Below are positions 27,389 to 34,735 of a DNA stretch of 64,000 bases, one piece after another (the stretch's first letter is position 1; every line of letters begins with the position of its first letter). The stretch spans positions 107,917 to 171,916 of the IMG/VR virus record IMGVR_UViG_3300027763_000027. The stretch is one strand, 5' to 3'. The notes beneath the pieces were generated by a model, which made no database searches, was not told the DNA's origin, and was given only the letters and a program-made list of their open reading frames with translations. This stretch comes from a virus. The position numbers and the translations under genes are program-made.

Positions 27389-27761
27389 ACTTATAGAACT
27401 TGTGGTTGCGTATTGTAGCCACTAGCCTTGCGTCCCTAGCCCACCTAGGAGCGACGCTGATAGCGTGGTAATGGTTTGCACCCTTTACAATGTCTGGCAT
27501 CTGTTTATGGATGACTAGGTCAGCAAGGTATAGAGCGTTCTTACCTTGTGCCGTTGCTAGTAGTTTCTTCTTTGTTGCCTCACTTACTCCACCATTCCAG
27601 AAGCTGAATTGTTTGGGTGATAAGCATACTTGTTTAGCTGATTGCTTACGCTCTACCATTCGTGTTTGTATGACGCTAGCAACGCCCGCCATTCCTTCGA
27701 ATGTCTCGCCCCTAGCTTCGCCTAGGAGCGTAAGTGCTACGATGAATAGTTCTGCTGTCAT
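27384..27761 (-). CDS. SleB-like cell wall hydrolase
   Basis: 125 aa, the size of one Hydrolase_2 (SleB) domain. GEARGE at 14-19 holds the catalytic Glu, VIQTRMVER follows, and ANHYHA at 95-100 with VAPRWA is the C-terminal signature. These enzymes are lytic transglycosylases acting on peptidoglycan. No signal peptide, so export would need a holin or it acts within the virion. GC-rich codons match the island. Confidence 0.85.
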   Translation of the reverse strand: MTAELFIVALTLLGEARGETFEGMAGVASVIQTRMVERKQSAKQVCLSPKQFSFWNGGVSEATKKKLLATAQGKNALYLADLVIHKQMPDIVKGANHYHAISVAPRWARDARLVATIRNHKFYKL

Positions 27762-27765
27762 AGGA

Positions 27766-28185
27766 TTAATCCCTTCCGTTACTTACTGCACCGCAGTAAT
27801 CGCTAGGTTTCTCTGCACTGATAGTGCCGAGGCTATACCCCTCGGAGCTACTCGCACCCCAAAGGAAGCAGGTCTGCACCATATCATCTATAATGCTCTG
27901 TGCCTTGTCTGTTGCGAGATCAAGGAGTCCACCTTTTCGACCCTTTGCGTTAATCTTGTTCACGAATGCGTGAAGGGCAACCTTAACAAGAGCCTTCTTC
28001 ACATCATCTGGATGAGCGTAGAAGTAAAACGCTTTGCCGTTGCCCATATCGTGCAACTTGCCGTTAGTTCCTTCCCAATTATAGATGCTATTGAAGAAGT
28101 GATTGATTTGTTTGATACTTCCTTCGAGAAGGTAAGCATTGTTTTCGCCGAAGGTTTGGTAACTGATTTTGAGGTTTTGTTTCAT
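27766..28185 (-). CDS. YNW-GTNG family protein, copy 2
   Basis: 139 aa from ATG 28185 (MKQNLKISYQTFGENNAYLL), the start that lines up with copy 1 at 19971 (MKLIKQNL). Shared motifs: YNW-GTNG-L, KGGL and YSLGTISAEK. Four bases separate its stop from the hydrolase start, so both form one operon. Confidence 0.7.
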   Translation of the reverse strand: MKQNLKISYQTFGENNAYLLEGSIKQINHFFNSIYNWEGTNGKLHDMGNGKAFYFYAHPDDVKKALVKVALHAFVNKINAKGRKGGLLDLATDKAQSIIDDMVQTCFLWGASSSEGYSLGTISAEKPSDYCGAVSNGRD

Positions 28186-28226
28186 AGGTTCTATATTGCC
28201 TTTCTGGATTGGTTTCGTCAAGTAAT

Positions 28227-28400
28227 TTATTCGATGATATGAGAGATATTCGTTACAGCGAGAAACGCTTGTTTCTCCTTCTGTAACTTCTCGTATTCGC
28301 TGGCTACTTTGCCAAGTTGGATTACTGCTTGGTTATGGTTGCTCATAGCTTTATCTAGGTTAGCTAGGAGTCTTTCGAACTTATTCATTTTTTTCTTCAT
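28227..28400 (-). CDS. Small coiled-coil protein
   Basis: 57 aa, MKKKMNKFERLLANLDKAMS, helical heptads (SEYEKLQKEKQAFL). Resembles the 27105 product at its start. Leaderless promoter directly upstream; heads the operon with copy 2 and the hydrolase. Confidence 0.65.
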   Translation of the reverse strand: MKKKMNKFERLLANLDKAMSNHNQAVIQLGKVASEYEKLQKEKQAFLAVTNISHIIE

Positions 28401-28406
28401 ACCTTT

Positions 28407-28434
28407 AATCTATCACAGAATAGGAATATCACAA
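28407..28434 (-). promoter_or_regulatory. Class 1 leaderless promoter for 28400 gene
   Basis: Reverse strand TTGTGA (28429-28434), 16-nt gap, TAGATT (28407-28412), 6 nt to ATG. Confidence 0.65.
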
Positions 28435-28455
28435 GATATTTCTTCAGTTAAATTT

Positions 28456-28478
28456 CATTGAATATCAACGACTTACAT
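28456..28478. repeat. Single half of the island repeat, right boundary
   Basis: TCATTGAATATCAACGACTT then ACA. Rightmost copy; none is seen between here and 64000. Confidence 0.5.
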
Positions 28479-28747
28479 ATGGCGTACCCCCATTAATTAA
28501 ATCAGACACAAGAAAGACACCCCCATTTTTGAAAAATTATAAGCGAGAGCGTTTGGAATAGCGTCGTGGGGGTATAAAAATCATTCTCCCCATACTAATA
28601 AAAGTATTCTTCTATATAGGTATACCCTACCCTTTTTTTAAAATCTATTTAAATTCAAGCTTAGAGTATATCTTTACAAGGCAAAAAAATCATCGGGGCT
28701 ATTTATTCTTATAACTCTTTTTGTATATATAAAAATCCTATACTATA

Positions 28748-28755
28748 GTGTAATA
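28748..28755 (+). promoter_or_regulatory. Class 2 GTGTAATA motif before 28765 gene
   Basis: TATAGTGTAATA with GTGTAATA at 28748-28755, 9 nt before the ATG. Confidence 0.5.
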
Positions 28756-28764
28756 ACAATTACT

Positions 28765-28986
28765 ATGAAAATTAATTTAAAAACAATATTATTAACAGTT
28801 ATGCTAGGTAGTTTATACTACTTCTTATCTCACAATAAAAACAATAAAACAGAAATCAAAATCAAACAAAAAGAACAAATAACAATTATTGATAAAAAAC
28901 CTTCAAAATTACCCGCGCCCAAGGTTTATATTTCTTGTGCGCCCCAGAATAGACTAGGGGTAACAAATAACTGGAGGAGCAGATAA
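28765..28986 (+). CDS. Small membrane-anchored protein
   Basis: 73 aa; hydrophobic residues 6-22 (KTILLTVMLGSLYYFL), then a Lys-rich polar tail with a CAPQNR segment. Signal-anchor topology. First gene after the island. Confidence 0.6.
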   Translation: MKINLKTILLTVMLGSLYYFLSHNKNNKTEIKIKQKEQITIIDKKPSKLPAPKVYISCAPQNRLGVTNNWRSR

Positions 28987-28987
28987 T

Positions 28988-29461
28988 ATGATAGCTTCAA
29001 TTCAAGAAATAACCAAACCATTTCAAGAGGCGAATATTAGACCAAGAAATTTTGTAATAGCAGACAAAGAATACTTTTGCCCAACAAGAGAAACAGTAAC
29101 TAATCTAATATATCCAGCTTATGTTTGGTGGTTAAAATCTTTAAAATTAACTAAATGGACTCATAAATGGGATTGTGATAACTTTGCAGACGCTTTTAAG
29201 TTGTTTGGTTGTGGATACCACTATCAAAACATCCAAGATGATGCAGAAGGAATAGCTATTGGAGTTATTAATTATATGGCAAATAGCCGCGCAGAGAATG
29301 GCACAGCAGGAGGCCATGCCATAAATCTTATATATACCGACGATGGCAAGAAAGATGATGGCTCCAATAATATAGGAATGATATTCCTAGAACCTCAAAA
29401 TGGTAAACTTTATAACCTAAAAGCAGAAGAATTTAATAGCATTTGGACAGTTTATATTTGA
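28988..29461 (+). CDS. Predicted papain-fold cysteine hydrolase
   Basis: 157 aa. KWDCDNFADAF with Cys63, GGHAIN with His110, and FLEPQNGK with Glu135 give an ordered Cys-His-acid triad like that of NlpC/P60- or transglutaminase-like proteins found in phages. Likely an amidase or peptidase on cell-wall peptides. GGAGGAG upstream marks the start. Confidence 0.65.
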   Translation: MIASIQEITKPFQEANIRPRNFVIADKEYFCPTRETVTNLIYPAYVWWLKSLKLTKWTHKWDCDNFADAFKLFGCGYHYQNIQDDAEGIAIGVINYMANSRAENGTAGGHAINLIYTDDGKKDDGSNNIGMIFLEPQNGKLYNLKAEEFNSIWTVYI

Positions 29462-29492
29462 CAAATACAAATATTTAATATAATATAAATGC

Positions 29493-29681
29493 ATGAAACT
29501 TTTATTATCTTATTTATTTTATTATTTAGGGGATATTATAAGCAGAACAACTATGGTTTGGGGCAAAGGCTTTGGTTACCATACTTATAGTAAACTAATG
29601 AATTTAAGTCTTACTCTAGATAAAGAAGGCAAAATCTGGAAATACGTTAAACCAAAAACTAAAAAAAGAAAAAAGAAATGA
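29493..29681 (+). CDS. Small hypothetical protein, possibly membrane-associated
   Basis: 62 aa; hydrophobic start (MKLLLSYLFYYLGDIIS) and a Lys/Arg-rich end (KPKTKKRKKK). ATGA overlap with the next gene. Confidence 0.55.
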   Translation: MKLLLSYLFYYLGDIISRTTMVWGKGFGYHTYSKLMNLSLTLDKEGKIWKYVKPKTKKRKKK

Positions 29682-29959
29682 ATTGGATTAAAATATTAAA
29701 TTTTATTGACGGAGTTTTTGAAGAAGAAGAAGAACAACCAGTGCTAGGAACTCTTTATAAAATCAAAGGAGAAGATTTGGCATTTAGATATATTAGATAC
29801 TCCCAAGAACCATTCTCAACAAAACCAATTTATCACTTTAAACATCATCAACTAAAAGAGCATAAATTTAATAATCTTTCCAAAATAGAAAGAAAAGCTA
29901 ACAGTGAAGAGATTAGAATATATAACTTAATCAAATCTCACGTAAATAACATATGTTAA
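29678..29959 (+). CDS. Hypothetical protein
   Basis: 93 aa with an acidic run near residues 14-19 (FEEEEEQ), then a basic His-rich half. Overlaps the sulfotransferase-like gene by 7 bases. Unknown role. Confidence 0.55.
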   Translation: MNWIKILNFIDGVFEEEEEQPVLGTLYKIKGEDLAFRYIRYSQEPFSTKPIYHFKHHQLKEHKFNNLSKIERKANSEEIRIYNLIKSHVNNIC

Positions 29960-30642
29960 TTTCTCATAGATATAAATTTCTATTTGTTTCTATTCCCAAA
30001 ACTGGAACAGTAGCTATGCAAAAGGCTTTGCATCCATATGGAGACGTTTTTCATACTACAAACGCTCCTTCACCTTTATATGTTCATGGTAAAGCTAAGG
30101 ATTTAAAAAAATATTTTATTGAAAATGGATGGAATTGGGATGAATATTTTAAATTTGGTTTTGTCAGAAACCCTTGGGATTCACTTGTTTCTCAATATTT
30201 TTATAAAATTAATTTTGCTGAGAGAGAAAAAACTAATGTACCACATAATAAATTGTTTATGTTATATTGTAAAAGATTTAAATATTTATGCAAAGATTTT
30301 AATTCAGCGGTAATATCTAATATGCTTACGACTACTAATCAAAAAAACTGGGCATTTGATGACGAAAACAAAAATTTATTAAATTTTATTGGAAGATTTG
30401 AAAATATAGATCAAGACTTTAAAATAGCTTGTGAAAAAATAAATTTACCCCAAATTGAACTTAAGCGTTTTAATCGAACAACCCATGAAAATTATAAAAA
30501 ATACTATACAGAAGAAACAATAAAAATTATTGAAAAAAAGTTCAAAGAAGATATTCGAATATTTAATTATAAATTTGATGGTTTTACAGAAATTATGTCT
30601 AGCGAAGATTATAATAAAAGGATTTCCAGCATTAATCAATGA
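29953..30642 (+). CDS. Sulfotransferase family protein
   Basis: 229 aa. FVSIPKTGT at 11-19 is the 5'-phosphosulfate loop and FVRNPWDSLVSQYF at 70-83 contains the 3'-phosphate-binding RxxxxS element. The family moves sulfate from PAPS to carbohydrates or proteins. Sugar sulfation on virion or host surface glycans is the likely role, in line with the GT11-like and FkbM genes. Cytoplasmic, no signal. Confidence 0.8.
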   Translation: MLISHRYKFLFVSIPKTGTVAMQKALHPYGDVFHTTNAPSPLYVHGKAKDLKKYFIENGWNWDEYFKFGFVRNPWDSLVSQYFYKINFAEREKTNVPHNKLFMLYCKRFKYLCKDFNSAVISNMLTTTNQKNWAFDDENKNLLNFIGRFENIDQDFKIACEKINLPQIELKRFNRTTHENYKKYYTEETIKIIEKKFKEDIRIFNYKFDGFTEIMSSEDYNKRISSINQ

Positions 30643-30902
30643 TCTCATTTATTACATATATAGTATTAACATATTATTCAATTAATTTTGTATTATGGTT
30701 GTATAATGTTAATAAACCAGAATATCAAATAAACGATTATTCTCTTATTAAAATAGCCCCTATTAATAATATTAAAAAAAAAGAAATTATATCAGAAGAT
30801 ATTCAAGAATCCAAGATAGCAGACAATACAAAATTTACTAATAAAATTTATAAAAAACATCTGAGTGTTCGTGTAAACTATACACAACATGATCTGGTTT
30901 AA
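30639..30902 (+). CDS. Small membrane-anchored protein
   Basis: 87 aa; hydrophobic residues 2-22 then a Lys/Ile-rich polar tail. ATGA overlap with the sulfotransferase-like gene and a 14-base overlap with the next membrane protein, which suggests that the two act together. Confidence 0.55.
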   Translation: MISFITYIVLTYYSINFVLWLYNVNKPEYQINDYSLIKIAPINNIKKKEIISEDIQESKIADNTKFTNKIYKKHLSVRVNYTQHDLV

Positions 30903-31863
30903 TACATTACTAGGACTAAGTGCTCTTTTTGTAGCTGGTTGCGGAGCATTTTTCTCTGTCAAAGGAATAGGATTACTATTCTCTGGTAGTTTTTGGGCAA
31001 CAGTCTTAATGGCAAGCAGTCTAGAATTTGGGAAAATCATGGCGACCAGTTTCTTGTATAGATATTGGAATAGAATAAATAAATTAATTAAAATATATTT
31101 AACTTCAGCAGTTGTTATCTTAATGGGTATTACTAGTTTAGGAGTATTTGGCTTTTTGAGCCAAGCCTTTTATTCAACTAAAAGTAATAATGACGCTATA
31201 GAGTCTCAAATAAATCTTCTAGAAAATAAAAAACAATCACTTAATACTCAAATCAACTCTAATAACGAAAGGATCAAAACCCTAACAGATACAAGAAAAA
31301 ATCAAGAAGTTAATTTAACAAAAGCGCTAGATCAATCGACCACAACAACAATAACTAAATCTGGAGGTTTATTTAATAAAGATACTCAAGAAAAGGTAAT
31401 AGATAAAAAATCTGTAGAGCTAAAAACTCAATCATTAAACTCTATGCAATCTAGCATATCTTCTTTAGAAAATAATATAGAAAAAATTAATATTAATAAT
31501 AATACTTTAATAAACGATATTAATATTATAGACAATTCTCTCATCGACCTGCAAAAACAATCAAGTAAATCAGACATAGGGACATACAAGTTCATAGCAG
31601 AAGCTTTTAATGTAAAAATAGAAACAGTAGTAAAGTGGTTTATATTGTTTATAGTTTCAGTTTTTGACCCATTAGCTGTATGTTTAATTTTAGCTTACAA
31701 CATAGCTTCAAATAAGAGATATGGAATCGAAATAGAAGAAAAAATTATAGAGAAAATAATAGAAAAACCAGTAGAAATAGTAAAAGATATATACCATCAG
31801 TACAAAAGGGGTACAAAAAAACCCCACAACTCAGACCTAGCAGACCCAAGTATTAAATATTAA
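30889..31863 (+). CDS. Membrane protein with long coiled coil
   Basis: 324 aa. Three or so hydrophobic segments at residues 2-95 (including WATVLMASSLEFGKIMATSF and AVVILMGITSLGVFGFL), a soluble Gln/Asn/Lys coiled coil at about 100-225, another membrane helix at about 245-270 (FILFIVSVFDPLAVCLILAY) and a basic tail. A TM-coil-TM plan like this occurs in some marine phages; function unknown, perhaps envelope remodelling. Confidence 0.65.
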   Translation: MIWFNTLLGLSALFVAGCGAFFSVKGIGLLFSGSFWATVLMASSLEFGKIMATSFLYRYWNRINKLIKIYLTSAVVILMGITSLGVFGFLSQAFYSTKSNNDAIESQINLLENKKQSLNTQINSNNERIKTLTDTRKNQEVNLTKALDQSTTTTITKSGGLFNKDTQEKVIDKKSVELKTQSLNSMQSSISSLENNIEKININNNTLINDINIIDNSLIDLQKQSSKSDIGTYKFIAEAFNVKIETVVKWFILFIVSVFDPLAVCLILAYNIASNKRYGIEIEEKIIEKIIEKPVEIVKDIYHQYKRGTKKPHNSDLADPSIKY

Positions 31864-32141
31864 ACTAAAGCGTAACCTTTTTTAAAATTTAATTTTAAAG
31901 AAAAAGAATTAACGGCTTGCCCGTGGTCAAATCTTTTAATAAAATCTGCACCGACTTTTGGCATCAAAGCAATATATTCTTGATTCTTCATTTTAACAAC
32001 TACATGAGAAGGAAGAACGGAAACACTGTTTATTTTTCCTTTCATTTCTTTTTTAATAGCTCTAGCTATGGCGCAATTTTGAGGATTAGCTTTTTCACCC
32101 TCAAATATATTTCTTTCTGTTATATTTATATTTTTATTCAT
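31860..32141 (-). CDS. Hypothetical protein, minus strand
   Basis: 93 aa. The stop overlaps the end of the forward 30889 gene, so transcription converges. It starts inside the stop region of the 32138 gene (ATGA). Unknown role. Confidence 0.6.
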   Translation of the reverse strand: MNKNINITERNIFEGEKANPQNCAIARAIKKEMKGKINSVSVLPSHVVVKMKNQEYIALMPKVGADFIKRFDHGQAVNSFSLKLNFKKGYALV

Positions 32142-32776
32142 TTATTTTCCTTTATTTTATAATCATAATTATCACTATCTTCAGTAACCCATTTGGGGCT
32201 ATTTTCAGCAGTATAAATATGAGAATTTATTTTTCTTTGCAACAATAATTCATTTGGTTTTGTTGCGAAGCTTGGATCGAACACCCTAATCCTATTATTA
32301 GGTTGTATTGCAAAATTACCATTATCGAGTTTTATAACATGACCAGCTTTATGTTGATCTGCTCTTTGACTAAATCCAAAATTTAATTCATTATAATCGC
32401 TATGAGCCCAGTCGAGAGTAAATAAATAACGGCCCATATATTCTTTACCACTTCTACCAGTATATTTAATTATTTTATTTTCTAGCAAATAAAAATTTGT
32501 TACAGATATATGATAACTAAAGCTATCCCAAAGCTCTAATTCAGCAAGCTCCATATCTGGAGCATCTTCTATAGAACAAAAAGCACTTATAGGCGCATGC
32601 CACCAAATACCACCATCTTCCATAAGAAAATTAAAAAGTGGGACTTGGCTAGGTAAACTTGTAACTCCAAAAATTAAACATTTATATTTTTTATCGAAAC
32701 TATCTTCTTGATTTCTTAAATAATTTCCTCTTACAAAGGCTTCAATTGGAGGAATATTTGCGTTTAGATATGCCAC
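32138..32776 (-). CDS. Phage hypothetical protein (MAYLNANIPP start)
   Basis: 212 aa. The opening AYLNANIPPIEAFVRGNYL is of a type I associate with marine phage hypothetical proteins. Middle part is rich in Trp, His and Tyr (GGIWWHAPISAFC). With its 31860 partner it forms the only minus-strand pair in the structural half, inserted between forward genes. Confidence 0.65.
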   Translation of the reverse strand: MAYLNANIPPIEAFVRGNYLRNQEDSFDKKYKCLIFGVTSLPSQVPLFNFLMEDGGIWWHAPISAFCSIEDAPDMELAELELWDSFSYHISVTNFYLLENKIIKYTGRSGKEYMGRYLFTLDWAHSDYNELNFGFSQRADQHKAGHVIKLDNGNFAIQPNNRIRVFDPSFATKPNELLLQRKINSHIYTAENSPKWVTEDSDNYDYKIKENK

Positions 32777-32809
32777 AGCTAATTTATTTACACATAATAT
32801 TAAATTATA

Positions 32810-32817
32810 GTGTAAAT
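32810..32817 (+). promoter_or_regulatory. Class 2 motif before PhoH-like gene
   Basis: TATAGTGTAAAT directly abuts ATG 32818, a slightly degenerate class 2 motif (GTGTAAAT). Confidence 0.45.
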
Positions 32818-33552
32818 ATGAATGTAAGCTACATGTCTAAAAAGCATAAACAAAAAGAAGATAAGTCCGCTCCCGTTCCTCAAAGAGATAAAATTGAAGG
32901 TTTCTTAAATATTCGAGAATTACAATGGACAGATAATCAGAAAACATTCATACAACTTCTTCAAGATAAGAGCACTAAAATAGTCCTTTGCAAAGGTCCA
33001 GCTGGTACAGCTAAAAGTTTACTGAGCGTTTATGCTGCTTTAAATGCTATTAATAGTAAGAAAATAGGCGAAATATTCTATGTTCGTAATCCCGTAGAGA
33101 GCTCTTCTCATAATCTCGGATTTCTTAAAGGTGACCTTCATAGTAAACTTGATCCTTATTTGCAACCCCTTATGGATAAACTTCACGAACTACTACCTAA
33201 AGGACAAGTAGACATGCTTTTGAAACAAGAAAGAGTAAAAGGATTACCAGTCGGATTCTTAAGAGGATTAAGTATCAACGCAAGTTATATAATATGCGAC
33301 GAAGCCCAAAACTTAAGCGTAAATGATCTTTTACTTATTAAAACTAGAATGGGTAAATTTAGTAAGCTTATATTAATAGGAGATATACGTCAATCTGATA
33401 TTAAGAATAGTGGTTTTGAAAAAATTTACAACCTTTTTGATGATAAAATAAGTCGAGAAAAAGGCATACATACATTTAAATTTCGAACAGAGGATATCAT
33501 GAGAAATGATATTCTAGCTTATATTATAGAAAAATTCGAAGAACTTAAATAA
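32818..33552 (+). CDS. phoH: PhoH-like ATPase
   Basis: 244 aa from ATG 32818; ATG 32833 (MSKKHKQKED) is an alternative, and an upstream TTG would overlap the minus-strand gene and its promoter. Walker A GPAGTAKS at 60-67, YVRNPVE at 88-94, Walker B-like ICDEAQN at 159-165, and a sensor GDIRQSD. PhoH-type ATPases are frequent in phages; the role is probably RNA metabolism but unproven. Confidence 0.9.
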   Translation: MNVSYMSKKHKQKEDKSAPVPQRDKIEGFLNIRELQWTDNQKTFIQLLQDKSTKIVLCKGPAGTAKSLLSVYAALNAINSKKIGEIFYVRNPVESSSHNLGFLKGDLHSKLDPYLQPLMDKLHELLPKGQVDMLLKQERVKGLPVGFLRGLSINASYIICDEAQNLSVNDLLLIKTRMGKFSKLILIGDIRQSDIKNSGFEKIYNLFDDKISREKGIHTFKFRTEDIMRNDILAYIIEKFEELK

Positions 33553-33587
33553 TTGAAATTTTAATTAATTTAAAGTATAATTATATT

Positions 33588-34037
33588 ATGCTTAAAGTAT
33601 ATTGTTCTCAATGTGGTTCGCCTACATCTTATTCCGCTGTTAAACCTAAATTTTGTAGTGGATGTGGGCGCTCTTTCGATGGTACGGTAGTTAATAAAAT
33701 ACAAAATCAACAACCAGTTATAATAAAACAAGAACCTATTAAAAAAAATATACCAAAAATTCAACCAAGAGCACAAATTGAAAATTATGATGATGGGGAT
33801 GATTATGAAGGCCAAGAAGTCAATTATGTTCCAGAAATTTCAAGGTTGGATTGCGAAATAACCGAATCAAAACCAAAGGGAACTAAAATTAAAGATTTAG
33901 CTGGAACATTAAAAGATTCAGAAAGATCAATAGAACCTAATTCTATTATTAAAAGTAAAAAAATGTCAAAATCTGAAAAAAAGAAAGCGGCATTAAGTAT
34001 CTTGAAAGAGGGAGCATCTATTCGCGTCAAGAAATAA
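33588..34037 (+). CDS. Zinc-ribbon protein
   Basis: 149 aa. Residues 5-25 hold CSQCG and CSGCG (two CxxC pairs, 16-17 residues apart). The rest is low complexity with an acidic middle and a Lys-rich end (KSKKMSKSEKKKAALSILKE). It lies directly before the sigma-like gene and could be a transcription partner (inference from position). Confidence 0.65.
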   Translation: MLKVYCSQCGSPTSYSAVKPKFCSGCGRSFDGTVVNKIQNQQPVIIKQEPIKKNIPKIQPRAQIENYDDGDDYEGQEVNYVPEISRLDCEITESKPKGTKIKDLAGTLKDSERSIEPNSIIKSKKMSKSEKKKAALSILKEGASIRVKK

Positions 34038-34051
34038 TTGAGACATAAATA

Positions 34052-34735
34052 ATGGCGAATAAAAAATTAATTTTTGAGAATCATATTAATCAAATTGACA
34101 ATGAGATCTTAAAAAGAAAAAATAAATGGAATCTACAGAGCATTTCATGGATGGACTTTAGCGATGTTTCTCAAATATTAAGAATACATATATATAAAAA
34201 ATGGCATTTATATAATTCATCTAAACCATTAGCTCCATGGATAAATAGAATTATAAGTAATCAAATTAAAAACTTAATAAGAAATACTTATACAAATTAC
34301 GCTCGCCCTTGCCTTAGATGTGCTGCTTCAGATGGCGACGAAGGTTGCAGTATATATGTTAAACAATGTGTTAATTGCCCACTTTATGCGAATTGGATAA
34401 AATCGAAAAAGAATGCTCATGATACTAAATTACCAGTATCTATAGAAAATCATTTAAATGAAGTACATGAAATCAAAAATGAAATTTTAGATTTAGAAAA
34501 AACAGCAACAAATATTCATGAAAAAATGAAAAAAATACTTAAGCCAATCGAATGGAAAGTATACAATTATTTATATATAGAACATAAAAACGAAGAGCAA
34601 ACAGCGAAATTAATGGGCTACAGAACAAGCGAAAAGAATAGAGTAGCTGGATACAAGCAGATTAAAAATATAAAAAAGAATATTATATCTAAAGTTAAAG
34701 TTCATTTATATTCTGGAGACATAGACATAACATGA
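34052..34735 (+). CDS. Sigma-70-like factor with Cys-rich insert
   Basis: 227 aa. Residues 33-80 (ISWMDFSDVSQILRIHIYKK ... LAPWINRIISNQIKNLIRNTY) resemble sigma region 2. A metal-like cluster follows with Cys at 87, 90, 99, 106 and 109. The C-terminal part (EEQTAKLMGYRTSEKNRVAG) looks like a region 4 helix-turn-helix. Such phage factors direct late transcription (T4 gp55 type). Position before the head genes and the recurring GTGTAATA motif fit that role. Assignment rests on pattern only. Confidence 0.6.
   Translation: MANKKLIFENHINQIDNEILKRKNKWNLQSISWMDFSDVSQILRIHIYKKWHLYNSSKPLAPWINRIISNQIKNLIRNTYTNYARPCLRCAASDGDEGCSIYVKQCVNCPLYANWIKSKKNAHDTKLPVSIENHLNEVHEIKNEILDLEKTATNIHEKMKKILKPIEWKVYNYLYIEHKNEEQTAKLMGYRTSEKNRVAGYKQIKNIKKNIISKVKVHLYSGDIDIT

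Larger units (their letters stand above)
28401..28764. other. 364-bp divergent intergenic region with inverted repeats
   Basis: No gene is seen. It holds the 28407-28434 promoter on the minus strand, a last half-repeat (28456-28478), the inverted pair TACCCCCA/TGGGGGTA (28485-28492 with 28567-28574), another ACCCCCA at 28519-28525, and a late-type motif at 28748. It separates the accessory island from the head module and is a candidate control or origin region. Confidence 0.5.

Noticed and set aside
27490-28242. 250-codon forward frame
   Set aside because: Antisense to the SleB-like and copy 2 genes, which carry recognisable motifs and promoters.
16845-28478. Integron attC sites
   Set aside because: The elements are palindromic but I do not see attC core sites in fixed positions, genes face both ways, and no integrase is in the window.
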